Shown: positions 10,965 through 22,969, counted from the stretch's first letter. The stretch: DNA of 64,000 nt from Lithospermum erythrorhizon (GCA_019722365.1 JADFUC010000856.1:1455250-1519249), one strand, 5' to 3'. Numbers and translations: made by a program. Notes: generated by a model from the sequence alone, not told the origin.

Positions 10965-12990
10965 CTACTGAAGAAATGTTTGTTGTAGTACAACTGCCAA
11001 TATGCTGCCAACTGATACATTGATTATGTTGACAATGTCATTATTAAGCTGCCAAGATAAAAGAACCTATAGTCCGTCAATTGTGAACGAGGCGGATATG
11101 TTATTGAAGATGTCAAGAACCAATAATACAATAGAGCCAACGTATGCTATGACAAAGTCACCTACCCATTGAAATCCTTTTTTCTCTTGGAGTTCAGCAC
11201 CAATCACACTCTCGCAGAAATTAGCAATCTGGGATGCCACCACGCAAACAATAGCTTCTGCTACATTAACCTGCAGGGAGAAAAGCTCAGTCAACTTTAT
11301 GAGATTATCATTGAAAGATTTCAAGATAGAGATGAGATGGAACAGATTCACGATTTTACTATAGAGGCAATCACAATATTAACAGCCTACGCAGTTATTT
11401 TTTGGAACTTCATCAATATCAAAATTGACTATTTATTTAGTACGAGCCATTCCCTTACTACTAATTAACCCTATCCAATGTAGTACATAATTGACTAGTT
11501 CTTTATGCTGCTGTTACATGTATTTGTACATTATGAAAATTTATGTGTTTGGAAGGATTATAGTAATTTCATTTAAAGAAAGGACAAGAAGAGTAGTCGT
11601 GAATACAGTCATACACATGGATATCGATGTAATATATTATGAGTTGACTGACTTTTACATGTAAACAGAAGGCGTGAAATGATTGATCATGAGGTGTGAT
11701 AAGCATTGAGAACTTTTATTCTTTAGACTTAAGTAGGCAAAAAGATGCACAATATTGATCTGCTATGACTATGAGAGCACATTCTGTTCAGCATCTGCTA
11801 TATACATACAAGCATCCGCTATATACATACAACTTACTTCCATGTGTGAAGCAAGAAGACTAAGAACGATGAGTACAAACCAGTAATGTGGTTACTATCA
11901 GAATGCTAAATATGTTGCACGATAGAGATGCAGTAAGAAGTCAAACAGCATTTGAGAAACACACATACTTGTTTCATCAGAAAAGCAAGAGCAACCAAGC
12001 ATGTTCATATTTGTAAGACAAAAGGATTACAAAGTTAGATGATGTACTTGTTTCATCAGAAAAGCAACAAAAGCAAGAAGAATTGATGCAAGAAAGCCAG
12101 CAACAGTTCCCTCGATGCTTACTGCTCCTTCTGTTCCTCGTGGAACAACCTTGAAGGTGGTGACTAAGTAGCTGTCATAGTAGAAATTGAGCCAACTGAT
12201 CATACTCGGTAAATGCATTTTTATAGACTAATCTTGTATAGAATTTAAAGGCACAAGTAGTAGCACGGATAGCAGAAAAAGGGGGGGTATAAGAGCGAAC
12301 GTAGTGTTTCCGTATGCCTTTCCTATCTCGCTGGATACAGTATCACTAAGTTTTGTACAGAAGCTTGCAACGAAGCCAAGTTCCCAAAGGCCTGGAAAGC
12401 CGTATATTGATAAGAAAGCACAAACACAGGCAGCAGCACTGGAACCGATGACACTGCCGGGTCCCCTCCTACCTCTACGCTTCTCAGCGACACCTTGAGC
12501 TTCTTTCTCAGCCAATTTGAGTTTAGTGACAGCAGTACCCTAAGCAAAGGCAACACAGTTGGATTAACCCATTTATGGTGCCCTACAAAGTTGAAATAAA
12601 TATGAATTGGCTTACAATGAGGAAGTAGGAGGCAACGAGGAGGAAACCGGAGGGGCCGAAAGCACGCCAAGTGAGATTACCCAGCAAGAAAGCAGAAGCT
12701 ATGCCCGGAAGAGACAGCCCGCTTAACAGAATCGGAGAGCCGCATATGAATATGATCGTGTTGCTCAGGAGTGCTGATTCCCACGTGGCTGGCGATGTCT
12801 GAGGCCCAGGTGGTTGCTTTAATCAACCAGCAGCTTTTTGCTAACAGCATAACGCCAAGATGATTTCCTTTGGACTCAATCGGTGGGATCTGGAGGCGTT
12901 TGAGTGCCGCCACCTCAAAGATGCGAGACTTGAATGATGGAGGTTGGAGTACAGCCCTAAATGCAGACTTGTTGTCAACACTCTTGCCAT
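10965..12990 (-). CDS. VTE6: VTE6-like phytyl-phosphate kinase (DUF92 membrane protein), exon 1 frame disrupted
   Basis: Five minus-strand segments: exon 1 12990-12616, exon 2 12539-12301, exon 3 12171-12048, exon 4 11270-11166, exon 5 11048-10965 (TAG stop). All introns are GT..AG and phases agree across junctions. In known plants VTE6 sits in the chloroplast envelope and converts phytyl phosphate to phytyl diphosphate, feeding tocopherol and phylloquinone synthesis from recycled phytol. Recognition rests on KEAQGVAEKRRGRRGPGSVI, SFCTKLSDTVSSEIGKAYG, VVPRGTEGAVSIEGTVAG, CVVASQIANFCESVIGA and, in exon 5, LNNDIVNIINVSVGSILAVV. The chosen ATG starts a Ser/Arg/Leu/His-rich stretch resembling a transit peptide. 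Oddity: that frame meets TAG (12841-12843) and TGA (12823-12825) before the conserved PATWESALLSN segment; neighbouring frames are open there, implying compensating indels, sequence error or a missed splice. About five residues typical of the loop after SIY appear missing in exon 2. Confidence 0.9.
11271..12047 (-). other. VTE6 intron 3 with a duplicated exon-end segment
   Basis: The 777-base intron runs from GTACATCATC to a TTTTCTCCCTGCAG acceptor. Positions 11966-11988 repeat the last bases of exon 3 plus its donor (12045-12067) almost exactly, giving a second potential donor inside the intron. The plus-strand frame at 11169-11468 is only the complement of exon 4 and intron sequence. Confidence 0.7.
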
Positions 12991-13571
12991 TGACCCAACT
13001 TCCAATATCCAAATCAAACACCACTCTTGCTTCATTGCATCTACAACACTATACGCACTACATAATACTCTATCCGTTATTTTTACTTTGTCGTTTTTAA
13101 TCGAATCAATTGTATTGAAATGTAATATGATGATTTAAGAAGCTTGATATGTTTGGTTGATTGTTAATTTTAATAAAAAATTAATTAATTATATTGAAAA
13201 TGTAATTAGGGTTAATGGCGTATTCGATAAATACGTGTTTAGCGTTCAATTCGGTCATCACATTATTTCGAATAATAGTTTGATCATGAGCTCTTTAAAG
13301 TGTTCCACTTTATCATCCGTCAAAATGGATGTTAAGTTAAACCTTTTGGGGCTAATTGATAAGAGTAAGCATCTGTATTTCGTTTATTGTGTGATAACGG
13401 GGAAGCAGCTTTCGTTTGTGTAAGGAAAAAATGAGTAGAAAGTAGGTTACAGTCTTAAATACTGAGTACTTATATGTTGGGATATTTGTGGTGTGATATC
13501 AATAATATATTAATCTCGTCTAAATAATTATACATAAAGACATAAAGTACTAGCTATATATATGTATCTCA
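12991..13571. other. Upstream region of VTE6
   Basis: Should contain the VTE6 5' untranslated region and promoter on the minus strand. It is AT-rich with no unambiguous TATA box. The plus-strand 88-codon frame at 13157-13423 has no recognisable features and is not called a gene. Confidence 0.4.
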
Positions 13572-14045
13572 TCTAGGGGTTTTCACGAGCAGATCCGGTT
13601 TTGGATCAAAGCGGTTAAACAACAAGCAAATCGAATCTTCGTTAATTAACTTGAATTGTATTTGTAATCGGTTTGAAATACAATCGTAAACAAGCGGTTC
13701 GTTAATCGATTCGTACAAAATCGTACAAATTCGGTTCATTAATCGAATGGCTACTAACGATAGTTAGATGTTCGTAATTAAACCCCAAGCTATTTAGTGT
13801 TAAGTCTAAGGACTGTGGTATCTAATATAGACTGGTTTTAGATATTACGAGGCGATTATAGCAGATTTTAGCGATATGGATAGGCTATAGCCAATTTAAC
13901 GAGCAATTACTTGGCGAGTACAAAAGAACAGTCGCGATTACGAGATGTCGTATGAGTTCAAATTCTAATACAGAGGCAATTGAAAGAAGCTGTTTTTTAA
14001 CGTCTGCCGGTTATGATTTGATCGGTTCGCTAACAACCCTAATCT
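13572..14045. repeat. Short repeat with CGGTT/AACCG-type ends
   Basis: Opens CTAGGGGTTTTCACGAGC followed by AGATCCGGTTTTGGATC and closes with GATCGGTTCGCTAACAACCCTAATC. It is internally rich in TCGGTTCATTAATCG-like words. The arrangement resembles the GGTTCGG units at the start of the window and at 32.3 kb, although the core differs. It is probably another member of the same broad class of non-autonomous repeats. Confidence 0.45.
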
Positions 14046-14378
14046 CACCTACTCGTCACGTTGTCAAGAACTAGCACGTGCTGGAATTATTAATCTAATC
14101 CTTCTCTTTTTTGAATGACAATTTAGATTTTGATTTGTCAATAAATATATTGAGTAATTAATCTCAAATTATATGGTGATGTTTTCCTCCTTTTAACTTA
14201 CTAGTTATTGAAACCTTTTTGCTCTAGAGTCAATTTCTCTCTAGAGCTAATTTCTCTTTAGATCTTCTCTAGAGCTATCCTCCAAACCTTCATCCAGATT
14301 TTGGATATTCTTTCTATTAAATTTTTCGTCGAATTACAATCAAAGGGGGATCCTCGTTCCAATTAGATCCCGAATGAT

Positions 14379-14835
14379 TTGAAGAGACAGGGGACCAGGT
14401 ATAAGGGTTTCCTCTGGTATGGAGGATTATGTGGGATAATTACAACTATTTTTAATCGAAACACTCATATTTATAGACTGGGGGTTGGTGGTACTCTCTA
14501 TGTATTGTTCCTATCAATTGCTCCATATAGTATATTTTTTTTGTTTTGCTCTCTTTATCTTGTGGTTAGTACTAATATGGATGCAGCCACAATTCAAAGC
14601 CTCCTCCAATGCTCCTTGACGGATGCTGAACTAAAACCAATCCGTTTGGGCATTTCGCTGAAAGGCGTATCTGATGTGAAACAGTGATATTAGAATTCTT
14701 TCCTTAAAGAATCGTTCGATAATATAGGTGTAGTGCCAGCATATAAGGCATGGAATTCTCAGGAACTCCGAGTCTCAAGGGTGGCAGGCCATATCCACAT
14801 TTTTAATCACTGGATGTGAACTCAAATTGTGCCAA
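14379..14835 (+). pseudogene. Possible LINE ORF1 / DUF4283-type fragment
   Basis: From the ATG at 14577 the translation reads as a short acidic start (DAATIQSLLQCSLTDAE) of the type found at the N terminus of plant L1 ORF1 and DUF4283 zinc-knuckle proteins. In another frame it is followed by a segment ending AGHIHIFNH near 14815. There is no extended match, stops interrupt it, and no endonuclease or reverse transcriptase follows. The call is tentative; the 102-codon frame beginning at 14379 has a hydrophobic middle that fits no family I know. Confidence 0.25.
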
Positions 14836-15480
14836 ATATTGAAATGATATATGAAATATATTAAAATTTAGAATAATTAGATTATGCAATCGATTATTAC
14901 GTTTAAATAATAATAAGTTACCGTATATATATATTGTTGTTGGACAAATTCAACTCTCTGGTAATCTATTAAATATGATGTTTAGGTTAATATAATTCAA
15001 TATAATTGCTAATTTTGATCGGCGCAAGAATTCGCGCAGCAATAAAAGCGGCTATAATACGATTATAGCTTTCGGGATTTTAAATATAAATGTATATGAT
15101 ATTGGTGAAATTAAATGATTTGAATACACCCCTATAATCGACCGAATGGGTAGGAGATAAAGGGTTTGGTATTGCTTTTTTGTGAAATGTTATTGAATAT
15201 TCTACGCAAGCGAATTTCGTGTTTTATTACAGGGATAAAAGTAGAGAGATTACAAAACAAGCTTTATTCAGTCAAGCGTAAGGAGGAGAAGTTTTGCGCT
15301 TAAAAAGCTCACAATATTATTAGAATATTCTTGGGAGGTCAAAGAGAGTTGTTGTTTGAAAGTAGGGATTTTGAGCGCATATAAAAGTACACTTTTGGAG
15401 ATGAAAAACTTGTACAATTATTCACGACTTTGAAGTTGAGAATTTTACTCTCTTTCTACTACTCATGAATTGACTGTAAC
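14836..15480. other. AT-rich spacer, nothing recognised
   Basis: No supported coding or repeat structure beyond base composition. Confidence 0.5.
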
Positions 15481-16620
15481 GACTGAATTCGTAGCGCGAG
15501 TTAGGATCGTCGTGGCGCGAGCCTTGAGAGTTGTCCGATGGATATAGCGTAAAACGTTTGATACTAATAAAACACTTTTTGTCTATCGGGTGAATCAATG
15601 ATACACCCTTAAAAATGCATAAATCGAGACAATGTTACATTGAGGTTTAGTAATACAACCCGAACGTAACGACATAATCTCAAATACATATGGTGACAAT
15701 AACACAGCATGGCGATGCCTTTCTGATCTTAATCGACAAACATCGTAGCGGCTCCCTTTCGCATTCTAGGTGGCAACCAAAACCTAGGCATAAAGCAGTC
15801 AAACAGAAAAGGGTAAAATTTTAGTATATAATCACATTATATATAGGCATAAATAAATATGAGTAAATGGGTAACAAGCTGTTTCATACTTACGTGATGA
15901 AGCATAGCTGTGACGTCCACTCTGGGATATATTCATAAAACATCAACCCACGCGCAATTAAAATGTTCATTCAGAGTAAGCAACATGCTTGATAAAAATA
16001 AGTCAATCAAGGCCTCATCTGCGTGTCCGTCCCCTCCATCCGCGTATCCATCCTCGCTTGCGTATCATCGTCCGGTATTGGAAAATTTCACATGACTAAT
16101 TCATAATAAACATGAAAAAATAAGATAGAATGATAAATGTATAATGAATTACGAAACATATATATGAGAAATTCTGAGAACAGCCGTGAATATTAACAAT
16201 TTCTTCCTCACCAAAACCTCCACAAAGTCTATTGTACTCCAATTAAAATCATGGTAAATACGTTGGACTTCAAGTCTTCTGACGATTGGACAAGAATTTG
16301 AGTCAAAACTTTGACTCAAAAATCAAAGGGGAGAGGGGAGAAGGCAGCCGAATCTTTTGGGGAAGAGGATGAAGAAGAAATGAAATGTTTAGGTTTTTAA
16401 ATTTCATCTTTTCCACTTATATTGTCACTTTTGGTTTCGGTTGAATAGGCTTGATCGTTTGATAGCCTTCTTCAATTAAGCAGTTAACTAACATTTTCAG
16501 CAGGTAAATGGCTTTAACAAGTTACTAATAAACTTCCACCGTTAAATGTCGTCAATTGAAATAGCAAGTGTTGATTCGGTTTTGTCAGTATGTTGTAACT
16601 TCTGATTGGGTATCTAGATT
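15481..16620. repeat. LTR-like block, probable Ty3/gypsy LTR fragment
   Basis: Non-coding, locally CG-dinucleotide-rich sequence with features shared by other LTR-like blocks in the window: short tandem words (GCGTGTCCGTCC, GCGTATCCATCC, GCGTATCATCG between 16021 and 16075), a GTCAAA/GACTCAAA cluster at 16298-16325, and then a GGGGAGAGGGGAGAAGG purine tract. The same order (AGTCAAC words followed by a G-rich purine tract) is seen near 36.6, 47.8 and 54.3 kb. Boundaries are approximate. Confidence 0.35.
16298..16319. repeat. 10-base inverted repeat TTGAGTCAAA/TTTGACTCAA
   Basis: Near-perfect palindrome with a two-base centre, embedding two opposed TTGAC W-box-type words. It could be a regulatory word in an LTR or chance. 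Confidence 0.6.
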
Positions 16621-16899
16621 GATTTGATGACTCCCAATTTCATGATCTAGATTTAATCCCATTACATGGAATATAAGCTAAGTCGTTGTATGTATTATGT
16701 GACATGCAGAAACAAATCATGTAGTATAATAATATAGTGGCCATTATGATTATTATATATCGATTATATGCATGGGATCTAGCGATCGGCACTAACCCCT
16801 GTTATTATCGTGAGTTCCGTTTAGTGAGTTTACAATTACTATATATTGAACACTTAGTTTGAGTAATCTCGTTTAACTAAAACAAGTAGGCCAGATTAT

Positions 16900-17370
16900 T
16901 CTGACGATTGTCTTGTCATGGTAAAGTAAAACCTACGATTTCAGCCTTTGGGGACATCTGCTTACGTTATATATAATATGTCATCGGGGACAACCCATCG
17001 AATATGCGGTCGTATCATCCGCGATATCTCCCGTCTACAGCATTACCTCGTCCCGAGAACTCAGCCCGTTAATATGCTTCTCCGTTCTCAGATTACCGGC
17101 GGCGCGTCGATATCGTACGGCCTCCCGTCCGGGCAACCCGCCGATATGCGTACCGTCGCCACCGAACATCGAAGCGACCACGTGATATGCATATAAGTAA
17201 TCTCGTTCCGCCCATTTCGACTGCGAAAACACATACTGGCGACAACGATACGCGCGACGGCAGCGGATTGCGACCCAGCATAATATAATCGAACTAGCTA
17301 CAATGATAGCATAACATCGATGATCTCGGTATTTCGATATACATTCTAATATAACTTGGCGTATCAATAG
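16900..17370 (-). pseudogene. PIF/Harbinger-like transposase fragment
   Basis: The minus-strand frame 17367-17035 contains DGTHIGGLPGREAVRYR around 17105-17157. This resembles the catalytic-domain motif of plant PIF/Harbinger (HARBI1-like, DDE_4 family) transposases, whose second catalytic Asp lies in an IDGTH(I/V)..P....YR(G/N)RKG setting. After YRR the reading frame decays, and only weak similarity to the downstream AHDSRV..A region is visible up to 16940. No terminal inverted repeats or trinucleotide target duplication were found. The fragment is unusually rich in CG dinucleotides for methylated plant repeat DNA. Confidence 0.45.
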
Positions 17371-18879
17371 CGTACCAAATGCTCTCGTATAATATATATA
17401 TAGTATTCTGGCGGTAAATAGAATGTCGTTGATTGTTCGAGTCTCCTCGAATATATTCCGCTGCCGATCTGCGAAGAAAGGTACGCTTGTATATTATTAT
17501 TTTATATTATTCGTAGAATCCTTGTTTCGGTTTATTGTAATTTTTATTTTTAATCAGTAAATCCAACAGTGTCATGAGCCGAACTCACAATTTAATTACA
17601 TATAATTAAATGAATGAAAAAGTTTATGTATTCTTGAATCACGAATTTTATGTGTCTAGATTTCTATTAGATAATTTTTCAATTAGTTAATAGAAGTATG
17701 TTAATTAAATAATTAAATATAGATTAATTATTGAAATATATTCAAAAATAATCATTTTAGTTAAATCGGGGAAATATTTTTTGGATTTTTATGAATTCAA
17801 AATTTTTTTTAGCAAAAATTGCCATATGAGTTTCGATTTCAATCGATTAAAATTGATAAGAACATTCTCGAACAGAGCAGGAGGCCGCGTGGGCTAGGGG
17901 TTTTGGGCATGGGGTGGAATTGGGCCGCTGGACTTAGTTGGACCATCCCGACTCGGTTTGGGCAGTTCCCTTAATGGCTTTGGAGAACTTGTTTGAGTTT
18001 TAAGTGCTTTTAAGCGATTTTCTTTCCAGGTATGTTTTGATATGATTAAAATAATTTTAAATTAGTTTAAGTTAGTAATTAGTTTAATTAATTAATTTAA
18101 CTACTTTTAATATTTCTATTCGATTAGAAGTTATTTTAATTGATATTAAATTAAAATAAAGACTATTAATTAATTATTTTAATTTATTAGATTTAATTCA
18201 AATTAATTTAATTAAATAAGAAATTAAATTTATTATTTGATAATTGGAGTTTCTTAATAACTTATATAATCACGAAATTAAATTTTATTAAAAATATAAA
18301 TCAAATAAATAGTATTTTGAAATCTTATTATTTATGTAGACTCTACAAAATTGGTAGGCATGTAAATGCCAAGAACTTCTTTCGATGGGCGTTTATACGA
18401 TTCCCAATTGATCGGACTTGGACTATAAACCTCGCGGCAGAGCTACGTCGGTGAAACGATTCTTAAGCGGTGATTTCGATTGGTCGGACTTGGGCCCGTT
18501 GTTCGTTATCTGATCTTAGATGAGCTTTAGTGGCCTTGAGAATCATGATAGTATTTGGTGATGCGCCTACATGTGATTGTGAGTTGCTTGAAATGTATGC
18601 GTGCTCGATTCAATTACCGATCGTAGGATCTTGGTATCTTTGATCGTTTGATTGAAGGATTGTAAGCACAAGTAATGAATTCACGATATATAATTTTAGA
18701 ATTACTTATTATGACGTAATAACTAAAACTATATTTGTTTTACATATCTTACATTTATAGTCTAATAGCCACATGAATAATAACTCTAATATATCACATT
18801 GACTTTAGATACAATATCGTAAAACTTCGAGTTATGATGATACACATGTAACAAATCATGGAATCATGATAAATACATA
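17371..18879. other. AT-rich and LTR-like non-coding stretch
   Basis: 17500-17860 and 18030-18330 are extremely AT-rich. 17880-18020 and 18340-18680 are more GC-balanced and may be remains of the 5' LTR or leader of the copia element that follows. No LTR pair could be delimited. Confidence 0.35.
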
Positions 18880-19334
18880 ATGCAGATTAGGATGAGTAGT
18901 GCCTTTGCAGCTCCAAATCACGGATATTTATGTTAGACATTACCTGCTTCGTTTCGACATATGGGTGCTAGGCAGGATGTGGCTCGCGTTGCAAAAATGT
19001 GTGTGATATAGAATAGAAGAAAGGTAGTGCGAGATAGACAAGACGTCGGGTAGAAGCGATAGAGCAAAAGTTGACCCATTGGATCGGTTTGTTTAAGTTT
19101 GCAGCGAAATTGTGCCAAACTAAACAATGTCTGGCGTGCACTCACGAGGGGCTTGTCGTTGGTTTCTGTTGGAAAATGATGAACATCCACCTAGATTAGT
19201 GAAAGTGGATGGTACGTTACTCGAAATAGTATAGTTTATGGTATAACTACCGTCGGAATGGTCTACATGTATTAGATACATATATTCGAGACTACAAATT
19301 AAGAGGAAACAAGCCCGTAACTTGGATCCTCTGT

Positions 19335-20165
19335 TTGTGGCATTGCGGAGGCTTGTGCATGAGTGATAAACACATTAAAAATTGCATCTTGATGGGGAAT
19401 TTTAACATCATCTGGTTTTGAACCATGCTGGTCGATCACGAATCATGCTTGCTAGGCAAGATGACCCGGAGTCACACTCCTTTGGTACAAGTGAGGGAAA
19501 CCGATTGTTGAGGGTAATACATCTTGATGTATGTGGATCGATGAATACTCACTTGCTAGAGGAGTTACTAAATACTTAAATCGCTTTCGACTCTGATAGA
19601 TATGGTTACATATATCTCTTTGAAGCATAAAAATGAAGCTTTTGAAAGAAATTCAAAGAGTTTCAAAAGAAGTTGAGAACGACTCAATAAAACAATTCAC
19701 AGTTCTCGATCTACGGCCAGGCGGAATACTTAAGTCGTGTATTTGGAGGGGCATCTTAAAAGAGTGTGGTATTGTATCCCTTGACTCGCTCCTACCAGAA
19801 TACCTCAATAATGGTGTATCCAAAGAGGAGGAATAGAACTCTATTGGATATGGTTTCGGTCATTGATGAGCCACATCCAGAGCGCAGTCGGTTTTGGGGA
19901 TATGCTTATAGACTCCCGTGTACACACTAAATAATCATCCTTCATCGGCTCCTAGACTCCAGCAGAGATGTGGTTTGGGAACCGTCCAGATTGAATTCGG
20001 GATGAAGATTTGAGGAAGTAAAGCCTATGTCAAGAAATTGACTACGGACAAACTTGGACCCAAATCTGAAAAATGCTATTTCATTGGTTATTCAAAAGAA
20101 ACCAAAGGGTATTACTTATCCCGAGCATGAAATAAGATTTTCGTTGCGAAGCTGCTTGCTCGCGG
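19335..20165 (+). pseudogene. Copia GAG-pre-integrase and integrase core remnant
   Basis: Landmarks are LWHCGGLCMSDKHIK (family: LWHxRLGHxSxKxIK), ACLLGKMTRS-like sequence near 19450, KHKNEAFE at 19627-19650, the strand-transfer region LKECGIVS around 19757-19783, RRNRTLLDMVS at 19822-19857, and the C-terminal KLGPKSEKCYFIGY followed by SKETKGYY near 20050-20115. The histidine-cysteine zinc site and the DD(35)E acidic residues are not all recoverable because of frame breaks. Confidence 0.75.
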
Positions 20166-20399
20166 GGAATACTTTTACCCAGAGATCTGAAAGCGAATCG
20201 CTGAAGTTGTTCCCGAGATAGTGAGAAGTCAGCGTTGAAGCGGTTCCTCGAGAGGGAGTGAGCCTGTATATAGAGGAAGTTCAGGATCCGCAGGGGAAGC
20301 CGTGATCGACGAGAATCAGCCGCCCAGGAGATCGGATAATTAAACCCAAATGGGAAGCTTTCTTAATTGTTAAGTGGCAGGCCTTCTTATGAAGGAGCC

Positions 20400-21860
20400 A
20401 TGAAAAGAACAAGATCTTGATGAATGACTTACAACCATGAAATCCGAGAATGGGCTGATATGTACCAAAATAATGTTTGGACATTGATGGATACTACGAG
20501 GGTAATATATACATCGAGTCTGAATGAGTCTAAATGTAAGCGGATAAAGATGGAAATGTCCATGTTTATAAGGCTAGACTTGTAGCCAAAGGTTTCAAAC
20601 ATATTCAAGGAATTGATTATGATGAAACGCTTCTCCTATTGTAAGTTCAAATCCATCCGGATTATCTTAGCCGTCATTTTATTATGATTACGAGATCGCG
20701 GGATGGATGTAAGATTGCATTCCTCAGTAGGAATCTAGAAGAGGGCGTGTACATGGCCATGACCTCCCGAGTTTACATGCATGCTAAAGGGACCTAAGAA
20801 GGTATGAAAGCTACAAAAATCCATTTATGGACTTAAGCGAGCATCAAGTTGGAATCTTCGTTTGATGATTCGATCGAAAGAAGTTTGGTTTCGTTAAGAG
20901 CGAAGAAAGTCTTTATTATCTGAAGGTTAATGGGAATGACGTTAAATTTATAGTCCTCTTAGATGACATCGATCATAGGAAGCAGCATTACCTATCAAAT
21001 CGTGGCTATGTAAGTGTTTACATGCTTGTTCCTACATGAAAGACTTAGGAGGCAGATATGTTCTTGGAATTAAGATCGATAGAAATCGTTAAAAGGCTTA
21101 TTGGATTCGACCAAAATGCTTATAGTGATAATGTGTGTTGAAAAAAGATTTAAGATGGATAATTCCAAGAGAAACTCCGTGAGACATGGCGTTACTGCTT
21201 GGCGGATTAGAGTTGTCCATGACAGTGAAAATGGATAAATATCATAAAATGACATGGATCTTGAAGTATTGTCTGCAGATGTATAAATACGTTACGGAGT
21301 GTAGCAAGCCGTTATCGATCATGTAAAGGTGAAAATCAGCACGGGCGTAGTGAAGGCCATATTTGTGCGAAGGGACTAAAGATATGTTCTTGGGATAATG
21401 AATTATTAGTAAATTTGCAGTTGCGGGGTTCCAATGATGTCGATGGTCGATCTGATATAGTTATGTATTACTTGCTGGGCAATTGGTGTAAAGTATCTTG
21501 GTGCGATAGCAAGCAAAGGCCTTATTAATTTCATTTCGACAAAAGAAATTTGATCTTTGAAGCCGAATCTGAAGGAAGCTTATAGATCGAGAAGTTGGTG
21601 ATGAACTTGGGTAATTACTAACATTGAAGGTCAGGGTGATTAAGGAACGAGATACCATCATGGGTCCAAGCATTAACACTGGGGAATTACTATCTGTGGG
21701 AATCAGAGGATGTTAGGATAATAGCAGGTTAGACCTATGATAATGTGAATCACTTAGAAAGCTAGGCCCTTTACTCGAAATGACATAATAGGCAGAGTAT
21801 GATAAGGTCTTGGATGCAGCAGGTGGTCTTAGTCTTGGTGAGACTAGTTTTCTTTATATA
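20400..21860 (+). pseudogene. Copia reverse transcriptase / RNase H remnant
   Basis: The best-preserved stretch is 20543-20629, uninterrupted in one frame: DKDGNVHVYKARLVAKGFKH then IQGIDYDET, the classic copia RT N-terminal block. It is followed by traces of the Y.DYEIA block near 20690, FGFVKSEESLYYLK near 20887 and LLDDI at about 20957, where the YVDD active site should be; the tyrosine and valine are lost. KRLIGFDQNAY near 21091 is the conserved stretch after the palm. RNase H traces run to 21850, ending in the LDAAGGLSLGE region. Inactive. Confidence 0.75.
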
Positions 21861-22965
21861 ATAATAATATTTGATTGTAGACAATAGATTTTTAAACTTC
21901 GAGTTCAATAAAATGTAATGTTTATTTTAAAAGCGCTGATCAATAATATATATTTCAAGGTTTTGGATTGGATAATTAAAAGCTGGTCTTAAGGATATGC
22001 ATTTGCGATGTATATCATTTATTTTAACTGACAATGAAATATATTCGTTTATGATTTAAGTTTTCACAGAGGTGTTTGATTGACATTTTAAAACAAAAGA
22101 AACTTGTCGATCGAGCTAAAAGCAGATGATATTGGCTGATTCTGGCTAAGTTGTTAGATTAAGGCCACTATTGATTAGTATATGTGTTGATTCATGCAGT
22201 CATTTGGACCGGAGGAGGCTTTTATAAGTTGGTCCTTGATACCGATTGTGAAATGGTTTTAGAGCTATGATCTGACAGTCATGAGGACTTGAGGTTGTGT
22301 AAATTCTAAGAGGGTTTCTCATAGAACTTATATTTAGTAACCCGATTCTTAAACTGCATGACACAGGTTTATTTTATAGGAAGTGTACTTTGACCATAAC
22401 TTGGAAGTTATAAAACAGTTTTCATCTAAGAGTAATGGTTGTGAGATCTTGTACAGATGGAATTCATATAACCCGGATATAAGTTTAGATTTTAATTTTG
22501 GAAATGTGATGATTGTTATTGACACAATTTTCATTAAAAGCCATTTCACAGAAAAATACAAATTTAGTATGTTGACATGATACACCATAGCTTGACTATT
22601 GAAATCAAATACGAGGGATGGTTTTGGATATTAATCTATCGATGAAATGATTGTTTGATATTCAGTCAAAAGGCAAGTAGGAGTGTTGAGCTCAAATGTT
22701 ATATCTAATATAAGTTTGATTGATTGTAAGCCAGGTATTCATATTTAATATTAACGTTTTAGATATATAATTGTTGGGACCAATTAATATATTAAGTCCT
22801 TCAGATTGTTTGGGGTTATGGTATTTGTTGAATTAAACTCATAATCTATTTATTAATATGATGTTCGTTTTAAACAATTAATATATTTATGATTTAGAGT
22901 AGAACTGAGAGATTCTAACGCCTTCAAACGAACTATAAATAAGTCTCTTTAGGTTTAAAATATAA
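21861..22965. other. Non-coding, unassigned
   Basis: AT-rich; includes complementary short frames at 22349-22588 on both strands with no domain signal. It may include the 3' end of the copia element upstream. Confidence 0.4.
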
Positions 22966-22969
22966 GCGC

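Larger units (their letters stand above)
18880..21860 (+). mobile_element. Degenerate Ty1/copia retrotransposon (TNT1-type polyprotein)
   Basis: Ordered remains of one copia polyprotein, readable by switching among the three plus-strand frames: protease/linker traces (18.9-19.3 kb), GAG-pre-integrase around 19335-19460, integrase 19.5-20.2 kb, reverse transcriptase 20.4-21.3 kb and RNase H 21.3-21.85 kb. Many stops and frameshifts make it nonfunctional. It belongs to the common plant type annotated as retrovirus-related Pol from transposon TNT 1-94. LTRs were not delimited. Confidence 0.8.

Noticed and set aside
12304..12498. 64-codon plus frame
   Set aside because: Complement of VTE6 exon 2.
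12323..12670. 115-codon minus frame across VTE6 intron 1
   Set aside because: It reads through a clear GT..AG intron (12615-12540) in a non-conserved frame.
12677..13024. 115-codon minus frame over VTE6 exon 1 as an independent gene
   Set aside because: It overlaps the conserved VTE6 reading in a different frame; only a short central part might contribute to VTE6 if indels are assumed.
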